From an uncultured Verrucomicrobiota bacterium (GTDB lineage: Bacteria; Verrucomicrobiota; Verrucomicrobiia; Limisphaerales; UBA1319), in the NCBI GenBank assembly GCA_903845125.1, contig CAIMWS010000416.1:1-64000 (forward strand): a stretch of 64,000 nucleotides of DNA, written 5' to 3'. Below, piece by piece: positions 34,344 through 43,479 of this stretch (positions are counted from its first letter, which is position 1; the number at the start of each line of letters is the position of its first letter). The position numbers and the translations under genes were made by a program. The notes under the pieces are model-generated. The model saw only the letters and a program-made list of their open reading frames with translations. It was not told the origin of the DNA and did no database searches.

Positions 34344-37067
34344 ATGAAACGATGCAATTTTGCGCTGGGGTTGTTGATCGCCGCCAGTGCCCACGCCGGA
34401 GACTGGCTCATTGATCCGACGCCGTACCGGGCTTCCATCCAGACCAACGCCCAGGAGATGGTCCTGGAAAACGGATTGGCGCGCCGGGTCATCCGGCTCG
34501 CGCCCAATGCCGCCACGGTGGAACTCCAGAACCTCACCACCGGCGAACATACCTTGCGCGCCATCGCGCCGGAAGCCCGCGTCACCATTGACGGAACCGA
34601 TTATGAAATCGGCGGGCTCAAAGGCCAGCCGGTCAATAATTACCTCAAGGCGGAATGGTTCTCCCGTCTGACAGCCGATCCGCAGGCCTACCGGCTGGCC
34701 GGCCTGACGATCGGGCCGACCGTGGCGCGCTTCCCTTGGCTGAAACGCCGGGAGTGGATGGCGAAGGATTTGCCCTGGCCGCCGCCCGGCAAACAAGTGG
34801 TGCTCCGTTTTATCCCGCCGGCCGAAGTTCCGCAGGCGTTGGCGGCGCCGGTTGTGCTGGAGGAGGATTTTTCCAAACAGACCGCCCTCAAACCGGAGTG
34901 GAGGGTGAAAGTGGCGGCGGGTTTTGAGCGGGCGTCCTTTGTCAACGAGGGCAAAGCCGGGGAAATCATGGCGGCCTCCGCCATGGCGGTTTGCGCGGAG
35001 CATGCCTGGCCGGCTGGCGCGCAGTCCGTGGAGGTTTTGCTGACCAGTGGTACGGATAATTCCGCCGCCTGGGGACCGGGGCTGGCCTTGGTAACCCGTG
35101 CGGGCACGCTGCGGTTCATCACCCGGCCCGGCGAAGGCAAATTCGAGGCGCCAGGAAAAATCGGCGGCGTCTTTGACCGCAGCAAGCCGGTCCGCCTGCG
35201 GGTGCGTTTTGAGAACGGGATCGCCACTTTCGAGGCCGCGCAGGCCGGCCAGCGCTTCACGATCCTTGGCACTGCGCCGAGTCCCATGCCTCCGGCGGCT
35301 TTGCGCGTGGGCAAGGTGGGGATGAACGGCACCGGCACGGATGCCGGCGCGGACAAGGCGCCGGTGCGGCTCCAGGTTTTGAAGGTGACCTGGCGCGGGA
35401 CGGAGCCGCCGGCCGGAACCGTCACGCCCCCCAGCCTACCGGAAGTGGAAGTGCATTATGAAATTTACGATGGCCTGCCGGCGTTTTCAAAATGGCTGGT
35501 GATCAAGAACACCTCTGGCCAGGAGGTGCGCGTGAACCGCTTTGTGGCGGAGGAGTTGCGCTTCGCGGAGCCGGAAATCAGCACCGGCACGGCGCCCACC
35601 CACGAATACCCGAACCTGAATGTGGAAACCGATTACACTTTCGGCAGCAACATGAGCCCGTATTACGATAATCCGGCGGTCCAGGTGGAGCCGGACCCGG
35701 ATTACCCCACCCAGGTCAATTACCCGCAAAAAACCCCCTGCCTGCTCAAATGCGCGCCGCCACAAATGGGGCCGGATGCCAGGGTCGCGCCGGGTGCCAC
35801 GTTCGAGTCCTTCCGGGTTTTCATCCTCCTGCTCGATTCCACCGAGCGCGAGCGGCGTACCCTGGCGCAACGCCGCCTGTACCGCACGCTGGCGCCGTGG
35901 ACGGCGCAAAACCCTTTGATGTTCCACAAGCTGGGCTCGGATCCGGCGACGCTCCGCGACGCCATCGCCCAGGCGCACGAAACCGGCTTTGAAATGGTCA
36001 TCATGTCGTTCGGTTCCGGTTTCAACTTCGAAAGCACCGATCCCGCCTACCATGCCCGGTATAAGGAACTCGCCGCTGAGGCCCGTGACCAAGGCATTGC
36101 CCTCGGTGGCTATTCGCTGCTCGCCTCGCGCAGTGCTGGAACCGCCGCCGACAATACCCAGGGCCAGCCGACCGCGTTTGGAGTGATGCCGTGCCTCGGA
36201 GCGAAGTGGGGGCAAAACTACCTCGCCACCCTGCGCCATTTCATCGAAACCGCCGGCCTGGGCGTGCTGGAGCACGATGGCTCCTATCCGGGCGACCGTT
36301 GCGCCGCGACCAATCACCCCGGCCACCACGGCCTGGAGGATTCGCAGTGGGTGATGTGGCGGGCCATCACCGATCTGTATCAATGGTGCACCGGCCACGG
36401 CGTTTACCTCAATATCCCCGATTGGTATTTTCTCTCCGGCGGCACCAAGTGCGCCATGCACTACCGCGAATCCAACTGGAGCCTGCCGCGCGCGGAGCAG
36501 GAGTTGATCGAGCGCCAGAACATGTTCGATGGCACCTGGAACAAGACGGCCTCGATGGGCTGGATGTTTGTGCCGCTCTCCGAATACCAGGGCGGAGGCG
36601 AGGCGGCGACCATCGAACCGCTGGACCAGCACCGCGACCATTACGAGGCCCGCTTCGCCAACCTGCTCGGCTACGGTGTGCAGGCGTGTTACCGTGGCCC
36701 GCGCCTCTACGATACCGAAGCCACCAAGGCGCTGGTGAAGAAGTGGGTGGCGTTCTATAAAGACCACCGGGAAGTGCTTGACGGCGACATCATTCATTTG
36801 TCCCGCGCCAACGGCCGCGATTGGGATGGGATCCTGCATGTGAATCCCCAGGGCCGTGAAAAGGGGTTGCTGATGCTCTACAACCCTCTGGATCAGCCGG
36901 TGCAGCGGGAGTTGAGCATCCCGCTCTATTACACCGGCCTGACCAGCGCCGCCGTCATCCGCGAACGCGCTGCCGCGCCGCGCACCTTCATGATTGACCG
37001 TGATTACCGGGTGGCGTTGCCGGTCAATATCCCGGCCCGAGGCCACACCTGGTTTGTGATGGAATGA
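34344..37067 (+). CDS. Secreted alpha-galactosidase-like hydrolase with inserted LamG-like domain
   Basis: A 907-residue protein with a Sec signal (LGLLIAASAHAGDW). It has an N-terminal beta domain, then at about 165-355 an inserted concanavalin/LamG-like domain (VVLEEDFSKQTALKPEWRV to LQVLKVTWRG), more beta domain and a TIM barrel with FEMVIMSFGSGFNFES, LGVLEHDGSYPGD (Asp645 as likely nucleophile) and YLNIPDWYFLSGG. The barrel looks like a distant clan GH-D enzyme. The LamG-like part may bind a carbohydrate. A ribosome site GGAGCGAG precedes the ATG. Specificity cannot be determined. Confidence 0.7.
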   Translation: MKRCNFALGLLIAASAHAGDWLIDPTPYRASIQTNAQEMVLENGLARRVIRLAPNAATVELQNLTTGEHTLRAIAPEARVTIDGTDYEIGGLKGQPVNNYLKAEWFSRLTADPQAYRLAGLTIGPTVARFPWLKRREWMAKDLPWPPPGKQVVLRFIPPAEVPQALAAPVVLEEDFSKQTALKPEWRVKVAAGFERASFVNEGKAGEIMAASAMAVCAEHAWPAGAQSVEVLLTSGTDNSAAWGPGLALVTRAGTLRFITRPGEGKFEAPGKIGGVFDRSKPVRLRVRFENGIATFEAAQAGQRFTILGTAPSPMPPAALRVGKVGMNGTGTDAGADKAPVRLQVLKVTWRGTEPPAGTVTPPSLPEVEVHYEIYDGLPAFSKWLVIKNTSGQEVRVNRFVAEELRFAEPEISTGTAPTHEYPNLNVETDYTFGSNMSPYYDNPAVQVEPDPDYPTQVNYPQKTPCLLKCAPPQMGPDARVAPGATFESFRVFILLLDSTERERRTLAQRRLYRTLAPWTAQNPLMFHKLGSDPATLRDAIAQAHETGFEMVIMSFGSGFNFESTDPAYHARYKELAAEARDQGIALGGYSLLASRSAGTAADNTQGQPTAFGVMPCLGAKWGQNYLATLRHFIETAGLGVLEHDGSYPGDRCAATNHPGHHGLEDSQWVMWRAITDLYQWCTGHGVYLNIPDWYFLSGGTKCAMHYRESNWSLPRAEQELIERQNMFDGTWNKTASMGWMFVPLSEYQGGGEAATIEPLDQHRDHYEARFANLLGYGVQACYRGPRLYDTEATKALVKKWVAFYKDHREVLDGDIIHLSRANGRDWDGILHVNPQGREKGLLMLYNPLDQPVQRELSIPLYYTGLTSAAVIRERAAAPRTFMIDRDYRVALPVNIPARGHTWFVME

Positions 37068-37078
37068 GGATTGATGAC

Positions 37079-38179
37079 ATGAAAGGAAACCCTCTGAAAA
37101 CCGCCCTGAACCTGGCCGTGCTGGCCTTGACCTGGGTGGGAGTCCATGGCCCGGAGGCCGCCCCGGCGGCGGAAAAGACTCCACCAGCCGGCGTGACGGT
37201 GTATCCGGATGGCCGGCCATCGGCGATCTGGCGCTTGGAGGCGAGGGACCAGGGGGTCGTGCTCAAACACGGTGGCGGCCCGAACCAGTGTGACTTGCTC
37301 GGGGCGCGCGACGCCTGGGTCTATGAGAGTGATGGCACGTATTACCTGCACTACGATGGGGCTGGGCCGAAGGGTTGGCTGGCTTGCCTGGCCACGAGCA
37401 AGGACCTGGTGAACTGGACGCTCAAGGGCCCGATTCTCGATTTCGGTGCGCCCGGTCAGGAGGATTCGGCCTCCGCCTCCTATGGCGTGACCTATTTCGA
37501 TGGCCAGACCTGGCACCTGTTCTATCTCGGCACCCCCCATTCATCGGGAGGGCAGGACAAGGTCCCCAGTTTCCCTTACCTGACCATGAAAGGGAAGGCT
37601 TCCTCGCCGGCCGGGCCATGGATCAAGCAGCCGGAGGTGATCCCCTTCCGGACGAAGCCAGGCACCTACTATCAGGATACCGCCAGCCCTGGCCAGGTCA
37701 TCCGGCACGGCGATGAGTATCTGATGTTTTTCAGTGCCTCGATGAAACGCACGCTCGGCATCGCGCGCACCAAGGATCTCAACGGCCCGTGGGCGGTTGA
37801 TCCGCGGCCGATTGTGCCACCGGAGGAACAGGTTGAGAATTCCTCGCTTTACTGGGAGCCATCCAACCAGACGTGGTTCTTGTTCACGAATCACATTGGC
37901 CTGGACGGCGGTGAATACACCGACGCGGTCTGGGTGTATTGGTCCAAAGATCTGAACCGATGGGACGCCAAGAACAAAGCCGTGGTGTTGGATGGCAGAA
38001 ACTGTTCATGGTCGAGGAAGTGCATCGGACTTCCCGCGGTGGTCCAGGTGGGCCGCCGCCTGGCCATCCTCTACGATGCCCCCGGCGGTGACAGCCAGAG
38101 CCACATGCATCGCGATGTGGGGCTGGCCTGGCTGGAGTTGCCGCTCAATCCGCCGGCCGCCAGCGCCACGAAGCAGTAG
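37079..38179 (+). CDS. Secreted five-bladed propeller glycosidase (GH43/GH32-like fold)
   Basis: A 366-residue protein with a signal peptide (ALNLAVLALTWVGVHGPEA). The repeated blades read GARDAWVYESDGTYYLHYDG, EDSASASYGVTYFDGQTWHL, YYQDTASPGQVIRHGDEYLM and NSSLYWEPSNQTWFLFTNH, as in GH43, GH32 and related propeller glycosidases. The early Asp in GARDAW is a candidate base. The exact family is uncertain. The frame begins with an ATG at 37064 overlapping the previous stop, but GAGG before the ATG at 37079 and the signal peptide favour the latter. Confidence 0.75.
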   Translation: MKGNPLKTALNLAVLALTWVGVHGPEAAPAAEKTPPAGVTVYPDGRPSAIWRLEARDQGVVLKHGGGPNQCDLLGARDAWVYESDGTYYLHYDGAGPKGWLACLATSKDLVNWTLKGPILDFGAPGQEDSASASYGVTYFDGQTWHLFYLGTPHSSGGQDKVPSFPYLTMKGKASSPAGPWIKQPEVIPFRTKPGTYYQDTASPGQVIRHGDEYLMFFSASMKRTLGIARTKDLNGPWAVDPRPIVPPEEQVENSSLYWEPSNQTWFLFTNHIGLDGGEYTDAVWVYWSKDLNRWDAKNKAVVLDGRNCSWSRKCIGLPAVVQVGRRLAILYDAPGGDSQSHMHRDVGLAWLELPLNPPAASATKQ

Positions 38180-38354
38180 TGCAACCAGCGGAAGGAGCCC
38201 ATCACGCAGAATAAACCGCGCTCGATGAAAAACCGGCCATCCTGGAATGAATCCCAATAACAATCCCTGTCGCGTGAAAAAAACGGACCAGCCCCGCCCC
38301 GCCGGCTCCCTTCCGGGTGCGTGCATGGCTGGCCTGGACGAAGGAGAATAAACC

Positions 38355-39095
38355 ATGAAAAACTACATCCAAGACAAAGTCATCGTCATCACCGGTGGTT
38401 CGTCGGGCTTCGGCTTGGCGGCGGCCGGCATGTTGCTGGAGAACGGCGCCAAGGTGGTCATCACCGGCCGCAATCAGGCGCGGCTCAACGTGGCGGCGAA
38501 ACAACTCGCCAGCCCGCAGTTGCTGGCGGTCCGGGCTGATGCGGTGCAGACTGCCGACTGGAAAGCGCTCGTGAAAAAAACCGTCAAGCGGTTCGGGCGG
38601 ATCGATGTGCTCATCAATAACCACGGGGCGGGCGTCAAAATCGCGGATGTGGAACAGATGGATGATGCGGCGATCCAGACGGTGCTCGACATCAACCTCA
38701 CCTCCGTCATCAAAGGGTGCCGGGAGGTCATCCCGGCGATGAAGGCCCAGGGCAGCGGCCACATCATCAACGTCTCCAGCGGTTGCGCGTACCACGGCTG
38801 GCCGAAATGGGGCACGTACACGGCCGCCAAGGCCGGGATGGTGGTATTCACCCGCTGCCTGCACCAGGAGATGGCGCAATGGGGCGGCAAAGCGACCTCG
38901 TTCATCCCCGGCGCCGCGAAGACGAACTTCTGCGGCGCGGCGCAGATTGACGACAGCTGGCAGGAAGGCTATCCCAGCGCGGAGGATTTCGCGCGCACGC
39001 TGGTGCATTGCGTGGATGTGCCGCCCGGCACGGTGATCGAAGAAGTCAACGTCTGGGGCACCAGGCAGGTCAAAGACATGCTCGTGCCGTATTGA
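38355..39095 (+). CDS. SDR family oxidoreductase
   Basis: A 246-residue classical short-chain dehydrogenase. The cofactor motif is VITGGSSGFGLAAAG, followed by LINNHGAG, INVSSGCAYHGW with the catalytic Ser and TYTAAKAGMVVF with the Tyr-x3-Lys pair. The substrate is unknown; a sugar or polyol is likely given the context. A strong AAGGAG precedes the ATG. It is followed closely by the URO-D-like gene on the same strand. Confidence 0.85.
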   Translation: MKNYIQDKVIVITGGSSGFGLAAAGMLLENGAKVVITGRNQARLNVAAKQLASPQLLAVRADAVQTADWKALVKKTVKRFGRIDVLINNHGAGVKIADVEQMDDAAIQTVLDINLTSVIKGCREVIPAMKAQGSGHIINVSSGCAYHGWPKWGTYTAAKAGMVVFTRCLHQEMAQWGGKATSFIPGAAKTNFCGAAQIDDSWQEGYPSAEDFARTLVHCVDVPPGTVIEEVNVWGTRQVKDMLVPY

Positions 39096-39103
39096 GGAGG
39101 ATC

Positions 39104-39151
39104 ATGAAAAACCAATCCCGCGGCGAAAACGCCCGGCCAACCACGGAATAG
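39104..39151 (+). CDS. Possible 15-residue leader peptide
   Basis: Between the SDR and URO-D-like genes an ATG preceded by GAGGAGG opens a frame of 15 residues, MKNQSRGENARPTTE, ending in TAG. The stop overlaps the GGAG that serves the next gene. The strong ribosome site but tiny size suggests either translational coupling or chance. No similarity is known. Confidence 0.25.
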   Translation: MKNQSRGENARPTTE

Positions 39152-39160
39152 GAGCATCCC

Positions 39161-40444
39161 ATGATTTCCCAAAAAGACCGCAATACCATTCGCGAGCTGG
39201 CCTCAAAATGGATGGAGTGGGCCTCCCTGCCGGTCATGCAGGAACGCCAACGCCTTTGGCAGGCCGTGCACGATCTCAAGGCCGAACGCCCGGTGATTCT
39301 GGTCGAGACGGCCTGGATTGACGGTTTCGTGGGGGCCGACGAACTCCGTTGTGAAGACCCATTCCTGCGCCAGGTCGAACAAAACCTGCGGGTCACGCTC
39401 CGGCAGGCCGCGGAATTGGGCGATGACCTCGTCATCGAGCCGCACTACCGCCTCGGTTGGCGGATGCGGTTTTCCGATTACGGCGTGCCGGTGGAGACCC
39501 GGGCCCCGCTGGGCGCGGATAAATCCATCGCTTACACCTTCAGCTTCCCCATCGCCACCCCCGCTGACATCGACCGGCTCCGCCCGCGGACGATAGCCGT
39601 GGACCGCGCCGAGACGCAACGCCGGCGCGCGCTGCTGGAGGAGATCATGGGCGATATCCTGCCGGTGCGGCTCGGCAATTTCGACCCGTTCATCTCCGAG
39701 TTTGACGTTGGCGAATATGGCGACCTGGGCTTCACCGGCAATTTCTTCTTCGGCCTCACCTGGCAGCTCTACCGGTTCATCGGCAACGACCGGCTGCTCT
39801 ACTGGGTCTATGACCAGCCAGCCGCAGTGCATAGATTGATGGAATATCTGCTGGCCGACCGGCTGGCGTTGTTCGGGTATTTTGAACAGGAAGGATTGCT
39901 TGATTTCAACACCGACAGCCAGATGGCCGGGCCGCGCAGTTATGGTTTCGTGTCCGACCTGCCGGCGCCGGGCACCGGGCACCCCGCCCGGTTGAAGGAT
40001 GTGTGGGGCTGGGCCGAGTCGCAGGAGTTCGAAATGATCTCGCCAGGAATGTACCAGGAATTTGTCCTCCCCTACCTGGCGAAACTCAGCGCGCGGTTCG
40101 GCCTGGTTTACTACGGCTGCTGCGAGCGGGTGGATGACCGGTTGCCACAGATCCTCAACGCCATTCCCAATCTCCGCTCCGTCTCCGTCTCCGGATGGTC
40201 CAACCTGGCCCGAACCGCCGAGTTGCTCGGCAGGAAGTATGTTTTCTCCCGCAAGCCAACACCGGCCAACATCAGCGGCGCCAGTCCGGACTGGGACGGC
40301 CTCGAAGCCGACATGAAAAACACCCGAGACGTCACCCGCGACAGCAATCTGGAAATCCTGTTCCGCGATGTTTACACCATCAACGGCGATCGCGCCCGGC
40401 TGCGCCAATGGGTCGATATGACCAAGCGGATTTTCCAGATTTAA
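39161..40444 (+). CDS. Uroporphyrinogen decarboxylase-like (URO-D superfamily) protein
   Basis: A 427-residue cytoplasmic protein of the URO-D/methyltransferase (MtaA/CmuA-like) superfamily, recognised by its layout and motifs such as LPVRLGNFDPFISEF, EMISPGMYQEFVLPYLAKLS, GLVYYGCCERVDD and SVSGWSNLARTAELL with GRKYVFSRKPTPANI. Such distant members are common in Verrucomicrobiota sugar loci and are not heme enzymes; the CC in YYGCCERVDD could bind zinc as in corrinoid methyltransferases. GGAG lies six bases before the ATG. Function unknown. Confidence 0.75.
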   Translation: MISQKDRNTIRELASKWMEWASLPVMQERQRLWQAVHDLKAERPVILVETAWIDGFVGADELRCEDPFLRQVEQNLRVTLRQAAELGDDLVIEPHYRLGWRMRFSDYGVPVETRAPLGADKSIAYTFSFPIATPADIDRLRPRTIAVDRAETQRRRALLEEIMGDILPVRLGNFDPFISEFDVGEYGDLGFTGNFFFGLTWQLYRFIGNDRLLYWVYDQPAAVHRLMEYLLADRLALFGYFEQEGLLDFNTDSQMAGPRSYGFVSDLPAPGTGHPARLKDVWGWAESQEFEMISPGMYQEFVLPYLAKLSARFGLVYYGCCERVDDRLPQILNAIPNLRSVSVSGWSNLARTAELLGRKYVFSRKPTPANISGASPDWDGLEADMKNTRDVTRDSNLEILFRDVYTINGDRARLRQWVDMTKRIFQI

Positions 40445-40514
40445 AACGCCTTCCCGGCCATGAATCACGGCCTTCTCCAGGGCTTGGATGTTGCCAAGGC
40501 CTTTAAAGCAAAAC

Positions 40515-40539
40515 GGGCGGAGCTGAAGCAGCGCCGCCC
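40515..40539 (-). terminator. Bidirectional intergenic terminator hairpin
   Basis: GGGCGG (40515-40520) and CCGCCC (40534-40539) enclose a second complementary pair (GCTG with CAGC) with one mismatch between the blocks. On the minus strand the hairpin is followed by GTTTTGCTTT. It lies 29 bases beyond the sialate esterase stop and between two convergent genes, so it probably ends transcription from that gene and perhaps from both sides. Confidence 0.7.
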
Positions 40540-40567
40540 GCTATTTACTTAAAATACGGCTCCGGGT

Positions 40568-42088
40568 TTATTTGTCGGTCCGGAACGGCGAGGCGGGGAG
40601 CCCGGCGCCATTGGCGAAATTAGGCTCGGCAATTTCATGCCAGCCAAAGCGCACCGCCACCGGTTTTTCCACGCTGGCGGCGCTGACCACTACCTGTTCG
40701 CCATCGATTTCCGCCTTGGCTTCGACGAAGTTTTTGTCTTCGCCCGCGATGGTGAACCAAGTGAGCGGTTTGCCGTCGAGCGCTTTCAACCCTTGGGCAT
40801 GGGTGAAGGAGAGGATGATTTTATTGCCATCCACTTTCATGGATTGATAAACCGGGCCGGAATATTCAAAACCCTCCTGGCCGTAGGTCTTGGCGAGGGC
40901 CCACAACGCGAGCCGGCGTCCCACCTCGAGTTTGTTGCGCGGGTGAATGTCCAGGATATTGCTGATATCCGTGATGACGGCCATGCCGGTGTGGGGGATG
41001 GATAAGGAGGCCTCCTGGGCTTCCCAGATGCCCGGGAGCGCCTGCGGGTTGTTATATTTGAACGGGGCGAGCTGCACGAAGAGGAATGGGAATTCGCCCT
41101 GGCCCCAGATCCGGCGCCAGGAGCCCACCAGGGCTTTCATCTTCTCGAAATAGAGCATGCCTTCTCCGTTGTTGCTCTCACCCTGGTACCAGATGGCGCC
41201 GCGGATCGTGAAGGGCACGAGCGGGGCGACCATGGCATGATAAATGGCGGTTGGCCGGTCCGCACGGTTCAAGGAATGCTCCGGCAAGGCGGGAAAAGCC
41301 GGAACATCGCCGCTGGCGCTCAGTTGTTCCCGGGCTTGCTTCACCCAGTTTTCCACCGCGTTAAGGTGTTTGCCGAGATTCGCCCGGTATTCCTGGTTGG
41401 CTTTGGCGATCTGTTCCGTGATGCCCGAGAGCTTGGGTGAGATGGCGAAGCCGTCGGGATCAGTCCAAGGCTCAATCCGGGTGCCGCCCCAGGAGGTGTT
41501 GATCAGGCCGATGGGGACATTCAGTTTTTTATGGAGCTGGAGGCCGAAATGATATCCCACCGCGGTGAACCAGGCCACCTTGTCCGGGGCGCAAACCTGC
41601 CAGTCGCCCGGCAGGTCTTTTTGCGGTTTGGTGTTGGTGACGTGCGGCACCTTGAAATGGCGGATCAGCGGGTATTTGGCGTCGGCGATGGTTTCCTTGG
41701 CATTGTGGGTGTCGTTGATAACCCATTCCATATTGGACTGCCCGGAGCAGATCCAGACTTCACCCACCAGGACATTTTTGATCACGACCTTGCTGTTCCC
41801 AGCCTGGACGGTGAGTTCCGCCGGATCCGCGCACGCTTTCAGGGGATCCAGGGTGATCATCCACTTGCCGCTGGTCCCCGCCTCGGCGGACTTGGTTTGC
41901 CCGGCAAAGGATAATTCCACTTTCTGGCCGGGCTCGGCCCAGCCCCAGACTTTGACGGGCTGGTCTCGTTGGAGCACCATGTTGTCATTAAAAATACGGG
42001 GCAGGTTGAGGGCCTGGGCTGAAATGGAAGCCAGCCAGAGGGTCGTCAAAACCGCCGCCAGTTTGCCAATGTTTCGGAGTTTCATCAT
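40568..42088 (-). CDS. Secreted sialate O-acetylesterase-like SGNH hydrolase
   Basis: A 506-residue protein with a signal (LTTLWLASISAQALN). Motifs typical of the SIAE/SASA family are LPRIFNDNMVLQRDQPVKVW, VWICSGQSNMEW with the nucleophile Ser, VPIGLINTSWGGTRIEPW and RGAIWYQGESN. Enzymes of this family remove acetyl esters from sialic acids or plant polysaccharides; in saccharolytic bacteria acetylated xylan or pectin is often the target. A Gfo/Idh/MocA gene lies upstream on the same strand, 48 bases away. Confidence 0.88.
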   Translation of the reverse strand: MMKLRNIGKLAAVLTTLWLASISAQALNLPRIFNDNMVLQRDQPVKVWGWAEPGQKVELSFAGQTKSAEAGTSGKWMITLDPLKACADPAELTVQAGNSKVVIKNVLVGEVWICSGQSNMEWVINDTHNAKETIADAKYPLIRHFKVPHVTNTKPQKDLPGDWQVCAPDKVAWFTAVGYHFGLQLHKKLNVPIGLINTSWGGTRIEPWTDPDGFAISPKLSGITEQIAKANQEYRANLGKHLNAVENWVKQAREQLSASGDVPAFPALPEHSLNRADRPTAIYHAMVAPLVPFTIRGAIWYQGESNNGEGMLYFEKMKALVGSWRRIWGQGEFPFLFVQLAPFKYNNPQALPGIWEAQEASLSIPHTGMAVITDISNILDIHPRNKLEVGRRLALWALAKTYGQEGFEYSGPVYQSMKVDGNKIILSFTHAQGLKALDGKPLTWFTIAGEDKNFVEAKAEIDGEQVVVSAASVEKPVAVRFGWHEIAEPNFANGAGLPASPFRTDK

Positions 42089-42136
42089 GGGTGGGAATGT
42101 TAGGGTATCACCGGTTTAATTCAATGCTTCATTTGT

Positions 42137-43426
42137 TCATTGTGGCGTATGCCGCCGCTGGTAGTCCTCGATGTCCACCACCGAGCCGGTCCGGCGCGCC
42201 TCCTCCGCGGCGAAGCCGATGAGATGGCTGTGCACGGTGGAGTTGATGCCCGCTGCCAGCGGTTCGCCCGCCGGCCTGGTCATCTCTTCGTAAAGGGCAT
42301 TCACCAGCCCGGCATCGCCTCCGCCGTGCAGTTCATAGCCGCCGTCCTCGGCCTGCACCGTGTAGCGCACGATTTCCCCTTCGTGGGGCAGGAACACCAG
42401 GTGCGAGCCAAAATGCCGGCGATAGGTTTCACCGCCTTTGAGCACTCCGCGGGTGCCATAAATTTCCAGGTGGCGGCCAGTTTCAAAGGCGGTCATGGTG
42501 AACGTGCCAGTCAGCCCCCCATCGAACTCCATGGCCAGCACCTGGCGGTCCACGGCATCATTGTCGCAGCGGTAAACGCACCGGCCCCAGGGGCTGGTCC
42601 GCAGCCAATCCTGAATCTCCGCCGGGGTGGCCTCCGCGGCCCGGTCATAAACCATGCCCAACCAGGGATCCCGCTGGTCGCCGGCATAACGCAGGGCGTT
42701 ATAGGGGCAGGTGTTCTCCACCGGGCACCCGTCGGTGCAGCGAGCCGGGACGCCGGCTGGCGCGCGCTCGGGCCGGAAATAATCCAGGGAGCCGAAGCTG
42801 GCGATTTTCCGGCAGCGCCGGCCCGCCAGCCAGTGGACGATGTCTGTATCGTGGCAGCATTTGGAGATGATCATGGGCGAGCTTTTGGAAACCACCGACC
42901 AATGGCCGCGCACGAAGGAATGCGCCTGGTGCCAGGGCATCACCCCTTCGCCCGCCTGGATGGAAACCAGGTCGCCCAATATCCCGGAGCCAATGATTTC
43001 CTTGACCTTGCGGTAGAATGCGGCGAACCGCAGGACGAAGCAGACCATCACCCGGCGATTGGCCTGCAGCGCCAGGCGCTCGATTTCCAGCACCTGGTCC
43101 ACACGGGTGGCGATCGGTTTCTCCAGCAGCACATCGTAGCCCAGTTCCAGGGCGCGATGGCACGACTCGAAATGATAATTATCCTGGGTGGCCACGATCA
43201 CCACATCCGCCAGCTTGCCTGCGGCCAGAAGATCCTGGGCGCCGGCAAACGCCCGGAAATCCGGGTTGCCGGAACAGCGCCGGATCTTTTCCACCCGTCC
43301 GGCCACGGGATCCGCACCGGCCACGATTTGGAAGCGGTCCGGCCGGCGGGCCGCCAGGGAGGTGTAGGTTTGTGCCCGCGCGCCACAGCCGATGCACGCC
43401 AGTTTTAATGGATTGGTTGGTTTCAT
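42137..43426 (-). CDS. Gfo/Idh/MocA family oxidoreductase
   Basis: A 429-residue NAD(P)-dependent dehydrogenase. The Rossmann opening is LACIGCGARAQTYTSLA, then VVIVATQDNYHFESC and the family hallmark VLLEKPIATR, followed by ICH-type region SKCCHDTDIVHWLAG. A cysteine-rich insertion (CTDGCPVENTCPYNALRYAG) resembles a metal or ferredoxin-like cluster site and occurs in a subset of these proteins. The substrate is probably a sugar or inositol derivative. Confidence 0.85.
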   Translation of the reverse strand: MKPTNPLKLACIGCGARAQTYTSLAARRPDRFQIVAGADPVAGRVEKIRRCSGNPDFRAFAGAQDLLAAGKLADVVIVATQDNYHFESCHRALELGYDVLLEKPIATRVDQVLEIERLALQANRRVMVCFVLRFAAFYRKVKEIIGSGILGDLVSIQAGEGVMPWHQAHSFVRGHWSVVSKSSPMIISKCCHDTDIVHWLAGRRCRKIASFGSLDYFRPERAPAGVPARCTDGCPVENTCPYNALRYAGDQRDPWLGMVYDRAAEATPAEIQDWLRTSPWGRCVYRCDNDAVDRQVLAMEFDGGLTGTFTMTAFETGRHLEIYGTRGVLKGGETYRRHFGSHLVFLPHEGEIVRYTVQAEDGGYELHGGGDAGLVNALYEEMTRPAGEPLAAGINSTVHSHLIGFAAEEARRTGSVVDIEDYQRRHTPQ

Positions 43427-43479
43427 AACGGGCTACTTATGGCACGCCGCCCTGCAAACGACAAAAGTTTTTTCGCGGT

